From positions 1-10,177 of the forward strand of contig JAHENW010000193.1 of the NCBI GenBank assembly GCA_018610025.1: a stretch of 10,177 nt of DNA, given 5' to 3'. Under the pieces are notes generated by a model, which saw only the letters and a list, made by a program, of their open reading frames with translations, made no database searches and had not been told where the DNA came from. The stretch's first letter is position 1; each line of letters opens with the position of its first letter. This document shows positions 1 to 6,596 of this stretch, one piece after another. Source of the stretch: Thermoplasmatota archaeon (GTDB taxonomy: Archaea; Thermoplasmatota; Thermoplasmata; Halarchaeoplasmatales; Halarchaeoplasmataceae). Made by a program: the position numbers and the translations under genes.

Positions 1-1888
1 CCGTCCCCTTCTGGGCTCCCTTCTGCCATATATGTTGACCTAAAACCTTCCTGGCAGCGCTGATTATGAGATGTGTGGCAGTGTGATGCCTGGTAAGGTT
101 CATCCTCCGTTCCCAGTTCACCCTGCCCTTCACCGTCTCCCCTTTAGTGATCTCCCCATCGATCTCGTGCACGATCACATCCCCGACCCTTTTAACGTGC
201 TTAACCTCGAAGGTCTCGTCGTCTGTATAAAGAACCCCCGTATCGGACGGCTGCCCGCCGCCTTCGGGATAGAACAAAGTCTGGCCCAGTAGGACTTCTC
301 CTTCTTCAGATTCTAAAACCACGGCGTCGAATTCCCGGGCATCCTCGTTCTCGTAGTAGAGGGGCCTCGTCTCCGGTACATCGTACCCTTCCTCTTCCTC
401 AACCTCCTCTTTTTCCTCCGGACCTTCGTGCATCTGGGCCAGTAGGACATTGAAATCGTCAGGTATGTCCACTTTTACGTTATAACCCTGGGCAAGCTCC
501 TTTACTATGGTAGGATGGATGCCGTGGGTATCGTAGAACTCTATGAGCATTTCCGTTGACAATTCATCTCCTTCAAATTCCTCCAGCTCCCTTTTAACAA
601 GCCTCTTTCCCTTCTCCACGGTCTTTTCGTATCTCTCTATCTCGCTGTCCAGCATGTCCAGGACAATATCCTTTTTATCCAGATCGATGATATCGCTGAA
701 CTTCTCCATCTGCTTGATCACCACGTCGCTCAACTCAATTTCTTCATCCAACTGTGATATCTGCCGTAATGTCCTTCTGATCACCATCCTGGCCAGGTAT
801 CCCTCTTCTACATTAGATGGAACGACCCCGTCGGCCAGCAGGAATGCTATGGTCCGGCTGTGGTCGGCTATGATATAGATACTCTTGAGCTTCTCTAGAT
901 GTTTTTTTATCTCCTCTTGATCCCAGGGTGTTTCGGAGGAGAGCCTTTCCCTGAGTTCTTCCATGAGCTTTTTATCGGTGTAATCCTTTTCCATGGTGCT
1001 GGCCAGGTTGGTATATTCTTCGATCATGGTCCTGTACCATTTTTTAGATATATCGTGTTCGAGACCGACTTTTTCACAAAGCTCATTCACTATATCAGGA
1101 TAGACTGAGTCGTAGATGGTAGGGGCACCTTCAGTGACCCATGAAAGCCTTTCAAGTCCATAGCCAGTATCAACCACGTTCAGTTGTAAGGGGGTATAGG
1201 GGACACCCTCCAGCTCAATATAGCCCTCAGGATCCTTCTCCAGATTCATAAAAACCAAGGTGGCGACCTCGAGACCCTGTACAAGGACTTCTAAGGACGG
1301 GCCGGCGTTACCGCCGCCTATCCACGGTTTTTCTTTATACGTGATCAAGTCTTCTGGTATCCCCATCTTTAGAAGCATCTCGTGACAGTATCTGACCGTC
1401 TCATCCTTCCAGTAGACGAAATTGTCGGGAGAGTTGAACGAATGGTGGCCCATCATCTCGAATGCGGTCTGGTGTTTACCGGTCATGCCGATCTCATCGA
1501 TATCAGCCAGACGTATGCTAGGCTGTGATACCACTAAAGGATTGGCCGGGGGTTCTACCTGACCGGAAGTCATATGGGGCTGAAAATCGTATATACTCGC
1601 GTGAACGAGGAAGACATCGTCTCTCCACCTGGCTATAACTGGGTATCTGTCAAGAGGGGTGTGCCCTTTTTTGCTAAAGAAATCGATGAAGAACTGACGC
1701 ATCTCTGGAACCGATAATTCTTTATCAGTTGGTGGGGAGCCTATGAAGCCGAATTCTACACACGGTGAGTCGTCACAGAGTTCCTGCTCTTCGTCGGAGG
1801 TCCAGAAGTGACCACCGCACTTCCTGCACTTTTTTCTTACGTACCCCTTCTCTTCGAAGAAGTCCAGTTCGTACTCTTCCTCGAACAT
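1..1888 (-). CDS. alaS: alanyl-tRNA synthetase, archaeal type (C-terminal part cut by the window edge)
   Basis: Charges tRNA-Ala with alanine in the cytoplasm and edits mischarged Ser/Gly. I translated it from the ATG at 1888-1886; 629 codons are open to the left edge. Residues 1-60 carry the archaeal N-terminal extension with a Cys-rich patch (CRKCGGHFW near 21-29, then C38 and C43). The class II catalytic core follows, with FxxxGHHSFNSPDNFVYWKDE near 144-163 and the Gly-rich motif WIGGGNAGPSLEV near 189-201, then VVDTGYGLERLSW near 238-250. The editing domain begins with an FYPEGGGQPSDTG segment and shows the metal-binding HHTATH at residues 601-606 (bases 88-71). Archaeal AlaRS is about 900 residues, so the rest of the editing and C-terminal domains lies outside. 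It is divergent from the DUF4129 cluster. No Shine-Dalgarno precedes the ATG, and the TATA position implies a leaderless mRNA. The family call is very secure. Confidence 0.97.
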   Translation of the reverse strand, partial: MFEEEYELDFFEEKGYVRKKCRKCGGHFWTSDEEQELCDDSPCVEFGFIGSPPTDKELSVPEMRQFFIDFFSKKGHTPLDRYPVIARWRDDVFLVHASIYDFQPHMTSGQVEPPANPLVVSQPSIRLADIDEIGMTGKHQTAFEMMGHHSFNSPDNFVYWKDETVRYCHEMLLKMGIPEDLITYKEKPWIGGGNAGPSLEVLVQGLEVATLVFMNLEKDPEGYIELEGVPYTPLQLNVVDTGYGLERLSWVTEGAPTIYDSVYPDIVNELCEKVGLEHDISKKWYRTMIEEYTNLASTMEKDYTDKKLMEELRERLSSETPWDQEEIKKHLEKLKSIYIIADHSRTIAFLLADGVVPSNVEEGYLARMVIRRTLRQISQLDEEIELSDVVIKQMEKFSDIIDLDKKDIVLDMLDSEIERYEKTVEKGKRLVKRELEEFEGDELSTEMLIEFYDTHGIHPTIVKELAQGYNVKVDIPDDFNVLLAQMHEGPEEKEEVEEEEGYDVPETRPLYYENEDAREFDAVVLESEEGEVLLGQTLFYPEGGGQPSDTGVLYTDDETFEVKHVKRVGDVIVHEIDGEITKGETVKGRVNWERRMNLTRHHTATHLIISAARKVLGQHIWQKGAQKGT

Positions 1889-1910
1889 CGCCAATTAATT
1901 CTATCCCCGA

Positions 1911-1920
1911 TAAATAAACT
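1911..1920 (-). promoter_or_regulatory. TATA box of alaS, placing transcription start at the ATG
   Basis: Read on the minus strand, AGTTTATTTA is an archaeal TATA-like element. Its centre is about 27 bases upstream of the alaS ATG at 1888. Archaeal initiation normally falls about 25 bases downstream of the TATA centre, so the start would sit at or one or two bases before the ATG, giving a leaderless mRNA. The absence of any purine-rich ribosome-binding site just before the ATG agrees. Inferred from spacing only. Confidence 0.55.
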
Positions 1921-1973
1921 ATTCGTTTTGGTCTGTGAATATCGTTAACAAAGATTAAGTAATCCGAAATGGA

Positions 1974-1982
1974 TTTTATAAA
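1974..1982 (+). promoter_or_regulatory. TATA-like element before the first DUF4129 gene, overlapping its ribosome-binding region
   Basis: TTTTATAAA is the best TATA match on the plus strand in the divergent intergenic region. There is a conflict: used at normal spacing it would start transcription near 2003-2006, downstream of the ribosome-binding site (1985-1990) and of the CTG start I favour at 1997. Either a weaker element upstream (ATTAAGTAA, 1954-1962) is used, or the element is coincidental, or translation starts later. A small palindrome, AATCC-N5-GGATT (1961-1975), touches the element and could be an operator. Confidence 0.3.
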
Positions 1983-1984
1983 GG

Positions 1985-1999
1985 AGGTGAGAAGAACTG
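1985..1999 (+). promoter_or_regulatory. ribosome-binding site and CTG start of the first DUF4129 gene
   Basis: AGGTGA (within AAGGAGGTGA, 1981-1990) lies 6 bases before a CTG at 1997-1999. The reading frame is closed by TGA at 1988-1990, so the start must lie after it. There is no ATG, GTG or TTG in frame until TTG at 2042, which would remove most of the first membrane helix and has no ribosome-binding site. The paralogue downstream has the same arrangement (AGGTGA at 2911-2916, CTG at 2922), and the two proteins align without a gap from these CTGs. Confidence 0.65.
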
Positions 2000-2842
2000 A
2001 AGAAGAGGGTCTTAATCACGATAGCGGTATTATTCGCTCTATTGGCAGCATGGCTCATGGGCAATCTCATCTATATCTCACCTGATGTATCTACAAATCG
2101 CCCGGGAGAAGGGCAGGATGGGGGAGAAGGAGAGATGGGTTTTCTATCAGCCCAGAACGCATGGATCCTTACTAGAACGTTCATCACCTTATTGATAGTG
2201 ATTGTTGCGGTATCAATCCTCGGACCGATGCTGGCTTCAGATAACGAACTCCTAGCCAAGATCATCACCCCCGCCCTGATAATACTCTCGATCTCCCTCC
2301 TGGTAATGGTCAATTTCGAGCCAATGAATCAGGCGGTATTCGGTGGTGAGGGAGTGCTCTCACCCCAGTTAGGGGAAAAGGGCCTATCCCAGGGCGGAGC
2401 TTCCAGCACAATGAGCATCTATATTTTGGGGGCCATAATGGCATCATTAATTTTTATAGCCATCAATGTATATAAGAGAAGAGAAGAAGAGATAGAAGAA
2501 GTAAAAGAGGAGGATGGGGGGTCAAAAAAAGAAATCTCTTCCAAGATCGAAAAGATGGTTGATAGATTCGATAAGAGAGAGGACATGCGGTTCAAGATCA
2601 TCAAGATATATTCTTTGATGTCCAGGTTGTTGGAGGAAAAAGGTGTTTCTGAAAAGGACTTTCTAACGCCGAGGGAGTTCGAGGAGAGGGCGGAAGATAG
2701 ACTCGGTATCTCAAAGCCCACTCTCTCTCACCTTATAGATATCTTCGAGGAGGCGAGGTACAGTTCTCATCGTATGGATGAGACTTCGAAGGATAACGCT
2801 CAGCTCTACCTGAGCAAGCTGAAAGAAGAACTATCTAAGTGA
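1997..2842 (+). CDS. four-TM membrane protein with cytoplasmic DUF4129-like domain (paralogue 1)
   Basis: 281 residues if started at CTG 1997. Residues 2-4 are KKR, followed by a helix at about 5-27 (signal anchor or TM1), an outside loop rich in Gly and acidic residues (30-50), TM2 at about 60-80, TM3 at about 87-106, a Gly-rich loop with GGEG at 116-119, and TM4 at about 138-159. A basic then acidic stretch (KRREEEIEEVKEE) follows, then a helical cytoplasmic domain at about 185-281 with LTPREF (223-228) and EEARYSSH (251-258). That pattern resembles the DUF4129 domain found beside MoxR, DUF58 and transglutaminase genes. It is the first gene of the cluster and is almost collinear with the next gene, a tandem duplication. 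Specific function unknown; a membrane-anchored partner of the MoxR/DUF58 module is inferred. An annotation from TTG 2042 would lose 15 residues. Confidence 0.8.
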   Translation: MKKRVLITIAVLFALLAAWLMGNLIYISPDVSTNRPGEGQDGGEGEMGFLSAQNAWILTRTFITLLIVIVAVSILGPMLASDNELLAKIITPALIILSISLLVMVNFEPMNQAVFGGEGVLSPQLGEKGLSQGGASSTMSIYILGAIMASLIFIAINVYKRREEEIEEVKEEDGGSKKEISSKIEKMVDRFDKREDMRFKIIKIYSLMSRLLEEKGVSEKDFLTPREFEERAEDRLGISKPTLSHLIDIFEEARYSSHRMDETSKDNAQLYLSKLKEELSK

Positions 2843-2845
2843 GGG

Positions 2846-2867
2846 GGATAACTTTATATAAATATCC
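2846..2867 (+). promoter_or_regulatory. internal promoter of the second DUF4129 gene: TATA box flanked by a GGATA/TATCC inverted repeat
   Basis: TTTATATAA (2853-2861) is a strong archaeal TATA box beginning 11 bases after the stop of the preceding gene. Expected initiation near 2883 leaves a leader of about 39 bases that contains the ribosome-binding site of the next gene. The box lies between GGATA (2846-2850) and TATCC (2863-2867), a short inverted repeat that could bind a dimeric regulator and block TBP. The promoter is fairly well supported; the operator role is only suggested by symmetry. Confidence 0.5.
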
Positions 2868-2910
2868 AGTATGTTATCGACAAACGGTAAAAATCCGATC
2901 CCTTCAAGGT

Positions 2911-2924
2911 AGGTGAAAAGACTG
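2911..2924 (+). promoter_or_regulatory. ribosome-binding site and CTG start of the second DUF4129 gene
   Basis: AGGTGA (2911-2916) is followed after 5 bases by CTG (2922-2924). A GTG at 2913-2915 is in frame but lies inside the ribosome-binding sequence and has no good site of its own. Starting at CTG makes the protein align residue for residue with its upstream paralogue (MGN at residues 21-23 in both). In the upstream gene the equivalent GTG is out of frame, so CTG is the start the two genes can share. Confidence 0.6.
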
Positions 2925-3782
2925 AAAAGGAACACGATGATAGGGATATCTATACTTCTCATCCTATGTACTTCCTGGATCATGGGTAATCTTCTTTTGA
3001 TCACCCCCGAGAAGACTGGCACGGCTAAGTGGGGACCGGGAGAGGAAGGAGAACCGGCTGGTGCTGGTGGCTTTTGGATACCTAAAGATGTGATGTATAA
3101 TGCTTGGTATGTAATCCTCGCCGTTATGATAGGGATAACCTTGATCTTTTTACCACTGACCTCCTCAGATAATATCAAGGTCCAGTTAGCAGCTGGTGTG
3201 GGGGCCATCATCCTGTACATCATCCTCGGATTTTCCGCCATCACTGGAGCCTCTATCATGCCGAATATATGGGGCGGTGAAGGTCTCGGGCAGGGATTAT
3301 TCTGGAAAACTGGAGAAGGGGGTGCTGTAAGTGCAAAGGGTGGTTTGGGCATCATGGCACTGATGATACTGACCTTGACTATAGTCACAATCGTAGCCGT
3401 CCAGCGATTCCGTGGGCGGGAAGAGGAAGAGGAGGAAGAGGAGGAGCTGGAAGAACAGTTCTCTAGAACCATCGACAGAACCATCGAAGACCTACATGAG
3501 GGGGAAGATGTCCGTTCAACCGTCATACAATGCTATCAGAAGATGTGCTATTTCCTGGAGATGGAGGGGATAGATATAGAAGAAAATCTTACACCCAGGG
3601 AATTCAAGAATAAAACCACTAATCTACTCCCGATCACCAAGAAGACCATCTCGGACCTTACCTATACGTTCGAGGAGGCAAGGTACAGTTCTCATCAGTT
3701 GGGAAACTCTACTAGAGAAAAAGCATTGAACGACCTGAAGGTACTGAGGGGCGAACTGGAGGAGGGAGAGAATGGGCAATAG
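2922..3782 (+). CDS. four-TM membrane protein with cytoplasmic DUF4129-like domain (paralogue 2)
   Basis: 286 residues from CTG 2922, or 289 from GTG 2913. Same plan as the preceding gene: TM1 at about 5-27, an outside loop with repeated Gly/Glu, TM2 at about 60-80, TM3 at about 88-108, a loop with GGEG (118-121) and further Gly, TM4 at about 143-161, then an acidic run after RFRGR with nine Glu in a row, and a cytoplasmic helical domain with LTPREF (223-228) and EEARYSSH (251-258). These two motifs occupy identical residue numbers in both paralogues, so the copies have kept their architecture while diverging strongly in the outside loops. The outside loops may be what differs functionally. 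The stop overlaps the start of the next gene by 11 bases, implying translational coupling. A role with the MoxR and DUF58 proteins downstream is inferred from context. Confidence 0.8.
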   Translation: MKRNTMIGISILLILCTSWIMGNLLLITPEKTGTAKWGPGEEGEPAGAGGFWIPKDVMYNAWYVILAVMIGITLIFLPLTSSDNIKVQLAAGVGAIILYIILGFSAITGASIMPNIWGGEGLGQGLFWKTGEGGAVSAKGGLGIMALMILTLTIVTIVAVQRFRGREEEEEEEEELEEQFSRTIDRTIEDLHEGEDVRSTVIQCYQKMCYFLEMEGIDIEENLTPREFKNKTTNLLPITKKTISDLTYTFEEARYSSHQLGNSTREKALNDLKVLRGELEEGENGQ

Positions 3783-4371
3783 GATGGAATATCTGAGGAA
3801 GCAGAAGGAAGGGGATTATTCCCTAGTAAAATTCCTAGCGGTGGTTATAGCCATCCTCTTTCTCTTCATGCTGGCTACCGGTGGAGGACTGAGATGGACC
3901 GTCAGTATAGTCATATTGGTCCTGATAGGTTTTTTATTCTTCAAAAGGCTGCACGAGAAAACCTTTCCCATCCTTGAGTGGCACAGAGAAAACGAACTGG
4001 CAGAAACCGTCAACTTCCAGCTCCCCGAAACTCACAAGCTGGTGAATAAGGCGAAGGGGGGGTCAGATTGGAGTAGAGCTTTATTGGAAAAAAGATTGAG
4101 ACAAGAGTTCCTGAAAAAAGTGAGAAGGGAAAGGAATATCGGCGATAAAAAAGTGAAGGAACTTCTAAATGAGCCAGAGGAATTTAAGGACATTATAGGT
4201 GATAAGCTTTTAGCGGAGTTCATCATCAAAAGTAGAAATTTTTATAAGAAAGTCAACAAAGAGGATTTTGCAAATGAAAGAGATATAGAAGAAGTGCAGC
4301 ATTGGATAGAAGATTCTAAATATGAAAACTACTTGAAAAGAATAATAGAAAGAATGGAGGAATGGAATTGA
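3772..4371 (+). CDS. two-TM membrane protein of unknown family in the MoxR/DUF58 cluster
   Basis: 199 residues. I do not recognise the family. Residues 1-18 are polar. Two membrane helices at about 19-36 and 41-58 are joined by a short Gly-rich turn, which puts both ends on the same side, probably inside because KRLHEK follows TM2. The remaining 140 residues are charged and predicted helical (for example LLEKRLRQEFLKKVRRERN near 105-123). GGAGGG before ATG 3772 is a good ribosome-binding site; a second in-frame ATG at 3784 is less well placed. It overlaps the previous gene by 11 bases, and its TGA overlaps the likely start of the MoxR gene. The last 300 bases are A-rich with many AAA/GAA codons compared with the neighbours. 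Likely a small cytoplasmic adaptor anchored in the membrane; function unknown. Confidence 0.8.
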   Translation: MGNRMEYLRKQKEGDYSLVKFLAVVIAILFLFMLATGGGLRWTVSIVILVLIGFLFFKRLHEKTFPILEWHRENELAETVNFQLPETHKLVNKAKGGSDWSRALLEKRLRQEFLKKVRRERNIGDKKVKELLNEPEEFKDIIGDKLLAEFIIKSRNFYKKVNKEDFANERDIEEVQHWIEDSKYENYLKRIIERMEEWN

Positions 4372-5318
4372 ATATAGAAAAAGCTTCTAAGATAGGTAAA
4401 TCGTTAATAGACGAGGTGAGCACGGCTATCGTCGGTAAAAGGACGGTACTCCAGAAGACCCTTCTCGGCATCCTGGCGAGTGGAAACATCCTCTTCGAGG
4501 ATTATCCGGGTCTCGCAAAGACCATGCTCTCTAACTGTTTCGCCGATACGCTTGGATGTGATTTCAAGAGGATTCAGTTCACGCCTGACCTTCTACCGGC
4601 CGACATAACTGGATCGTTCATCTACGACAGGGAGAGAGGTGATTTCACAATGAGGAAAGGACCGATCTTCACGAATATCCTCCTGGCTGACGAGGTGAAC
4701 CGGGCCCCGCCCAAGACCCAGGCGGCCCTCCTGGAAGCCATGCAGGAGAAACAGACCACCATAGAGGGAGAGACCCATAAGCTAGACCCCCCCTTCATAG
4801 TGATAGCTACCCAGAATCCGATAGAGTACGAAGGTACCTACCCACTCCCTGAAGCCCAGGTCGATAGGTTCCTCCTGCGATTGGAGGTTGGATATCCATC
4901 CCGTGATGACGAAGTCGAGATACTCAGGAGAAGAAAAGACAGGAAGAAGGACGATGTGGATATAAAGAGGATCATTGATCCTGAAACACTCATCGAAATG
5001 CAGAACGTCGTAGAAAAGGTACACCTTGACGATGATATAAAAAGGTATATAGTCAATATAGTTCAAAAAACACGGGAGCATCGGCAGGTAGAAGTCGGGT
5101 CCAGCCCGAGGGGGAGTCTAGCGCTGATGAAGTTGTCCACAGCTAACGCTGTTCTCCGAGGAAGGGATTACGTGGTTCCCGACGACATAAAGTTCATCGC
5201 CAAGGAAGCAATATCCCATCGACTCGTTCTGAAACCTGGCCCCGCCATAGAAGGCGTGGACCCTGAAGATATTGTAAAGGACGTGTTGAAAGAGGTGCCC
5301 GTACCAAAAGTAGATTGA
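4362..5318 (+). CDS. MoxR-family AAA+ ATPase
   Basis: 318 residues from ATG 4362. MoxR ATPases remodel or mature partner proteins, usually together with vWA/DUF58 proteins. Visible motifs: the MoxR form of Walker A, EDYPGLAKT (46-54); Walker B, ILLADEVNR (106-114); the conserved RAPPKTQAALLEAMQE segment; sensor 1 in ATQNP (N152); EGTYPLPEAQVDRFL (157-171) with the likely arginine finger at R169; and SPRG (248-251) in the lid domain at the sensor 2 position. Length and order fit a full AAA_3 protein without transmembrane segments, so it should act in the cytoplasm on the membrane partners encoded around it. Start choice: ATG 4362 lies only one base after GGAGG (4356-4360), whereas in-frame TTG 4368 lies 7 bases after it and overlaps the upstream TGA as TTGA. 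The protein may therefore begin with MNIEKAS. Confidence 0.95.
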   Translation: MELNIEKASKIGKSLIDEVSTAIVGKRTVLQKTLLGILASGNILFEDYPGLAKTMLSNCFADTLGCDFKRIQFTPDLLPADITGSFIYDRERGDFTMRKGPIFTNILLADEVNRAPPKTQAALLEAMQEKQTTIEGETHKLDPPFIVIATQNPIEYEGTYPLPEAQVDRFLLRLEVGYPSRDDEVEILRRRKDRKKDDVDIKRIIDPETLIEMQNVVEKVHLDDDIKRYIVNIVQKTREHRQVEVGSSPRGSLALMKLSTANAVLRGRDYVVPDDIKFIAKEAISHRLVLKPGPAIEGVDPEDIVKDVLKEVPVPKVD

Positions 5319-5330
5319 ATAGGGAAAGAG

Positions 5331-6596
5331 ATGAAAACAAGTTATGTCTCCTACCTCGTTGGAGGCGCGGTCGTTACCCTCCTTCTCGGGTTAACGTTCA
5401 AAAATTGGCTGTTCTTCGGCCTCTCCATCTCTCACCTCACTCTGCTAGCACTGGGACTCTCTGGCATCCCTCCTTCCGATTTAGATATAGAGACTCACAG
5501 GAGATGGGAAAAAAAGGACGTCTATGAAGGAGGTGAGATAGAGGTAGTGATAGATATAGAGAACAAAGGAGAGAGATTGAGATATCTAGAGGTGAAAGAT
5601 GAGCTACCGTCTAGAGTCCAACTCGCCGAGGGAAGTAATCACAATATCTTAGAGATGGGATCAGGGGAGACTAAAACGCTCAGATATACGGTCTCATGTC
5701 CCCTGCGGGGCAAGGTGGAGATAGGGCCGATAGAGATCCGATACAGAGATCCCCTTTCGCTCTTCTCTCAAAGACAGATCATAGAGGACGAGATGGAACT
5801 CTCAGTTTTACCACGAATAGAGGATCTAAAGAAGACGAAACTGAGACCGAAGGATACCCGACAGTGGCTGGGCAATATCCAATCCGAGAGGATGGGAATC
5901 GGGACCGAGTTCTTCTCACTACGAGAGTATCATCCTGGAGACGAGATGAGGAAGATCAACTGGAAGGCCACTGCAAAATATATCCATCCCATAACCAACG
6001 AGTTCGAAGGAGAGATGTCGGGTGATGCGATCATCATCGTGGACGGCTTCAAGGGCTCGAACATAGGGACGGTGAAGGACAACATCTTGAACGCATCGAC
6101 CAGGGCTGCCGCCAGTCTGGCATCGTCGATATTAGCCGACAGGAACAGGGTAGGGTTGATCGTTTTAGGGGACTTCCTTTACTGGGTCTACCCAGGCTTC
6201 GGCAGGGAGCAATTCTACAAGATAATGGACAACCTCAGTCATCTGAAGAAGGGAGGGGTGTGGGAATTGAAGGAAACGAAATGGCTTCTCAAGAGGTTCT
6301 TCCCGAGTAACAGCCTTGTCATCTTCATCTCTCCATTGATCAATCCCAGGGTCACTGATACTCTCATCGATCTATGCAGGAAGGAATATGACGTGATGGT
6401 GATCTCTCCGTCCCCGATCGAATTGGAGAAGGACATCCATGAGATGGACGATCACATCGCAAAGAAAGTCCACGAGATGAAAAGAGAGAACATACTCAAG
6501 GAACTTTGGAAGTATGCCATGGTGGTGGACTGGGACCCGACCAAACCGCTAGAACCGGCACTAGAGGAGGTGGTAAGATACTACCACAGAAAGTAG
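5331..6596 (+). CDS. DUF58 domain protein, membrane-anchored, with vWA-like fold
   Basis: 421 residues. Two hydrophobic stretches at about 8-22 and 26-46 form a membrane hairpin. A beta-rich domain follows (about 60-160; EGGEIEVVIDIENKG is typical of Ig-like or DUF11-like repeats). The DUF58 signature is at about 189-226: GIGTEFFSLREYHPGDEMRKINWKATAKY in pieces, with the LREY-hPGD and INWKATA blocks and the later EFEGE. The vWA-like part starts at AIIIVDG (233-239). The usual MIDAS motif DxSxS is replaced here by D238-x-F-x-G, so metal binding is doubtful. The ATG at 5331 is 12 bases after the MoxR stop, and a purine-rich stretch (GGGAAAGAG) precedes it. In this family it is the standard partner of the upstream MoxR ATPase. 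Confidence 0.93.
   Translation: MKTSYVSYLVGGAVVTLLLGLTFKNWLFFGLSISHLTLLALGLSGIPPSDLDIETHRRWEKKDVYEGGEIEVVIDIENKGERLRYLEVKDELPSRVQLAEGSNHNILEMGSGETKTLRYTVSCPLRGKVEIGPIEIRYRDPLSLFSQRQIIEDEMELSVLPRIEDLKKTKLRPKDTRQWLGNIQSERMGIGTEFFSLREYHPGDEMRKINWKATAKYIHPITNEFEGEMSGDAIIIVDGFKGSNIGTVKDNILNASTRAAASLASSILADRNRVGLIVLGDFLYWVYPGFGREQFYKIMDNLSHLKKGGVWELKETKWLLKRFFPSNSLVIFISPLINPRVTDTLIDLCRKEYDVMVISPSPIELEKDIHEMDDHIAKKVHEMKRENILKELWKYAMVVDWDPTKPLEPALEEVVRYYHRK

Noticed and set aside
543..1108. Two plus-strand open frames of 111 and 69 codons
   Set aside because: They run antisense to alaS, whose frame is continuous and carries conserved motifs throughout.
3424..3455. GAGGAAGA-type simple repeat
   Set aside because: It encodes the acidic stretch after TM4 of the second DUF4129 protein, and the paralogue has an acidic stretch in the same place; no separate repeat element is needed.
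2831..3526. Minus-strand open frame of 231 codons with a run of Ser
   Set aside because: It is the shadow of the Glu-rich stretch of the second DUF4129 gene; the poly-Ser mirrors GAG/GAA codons.
4483..4523. MoxR Walker A lacking the classical GxxGxGK form
   Set aside because: EDYPGLAKT is a usual variant in MoxR-type ATPases, so it does not indicate loss of ATP binding.
5696..6025. Plus-strand open frame of 109 codons inside the DUF58 gene
   Set aside because: It is an alternative frame across the DUF58 signature; its charged low-complexity translation resembles no family I know.
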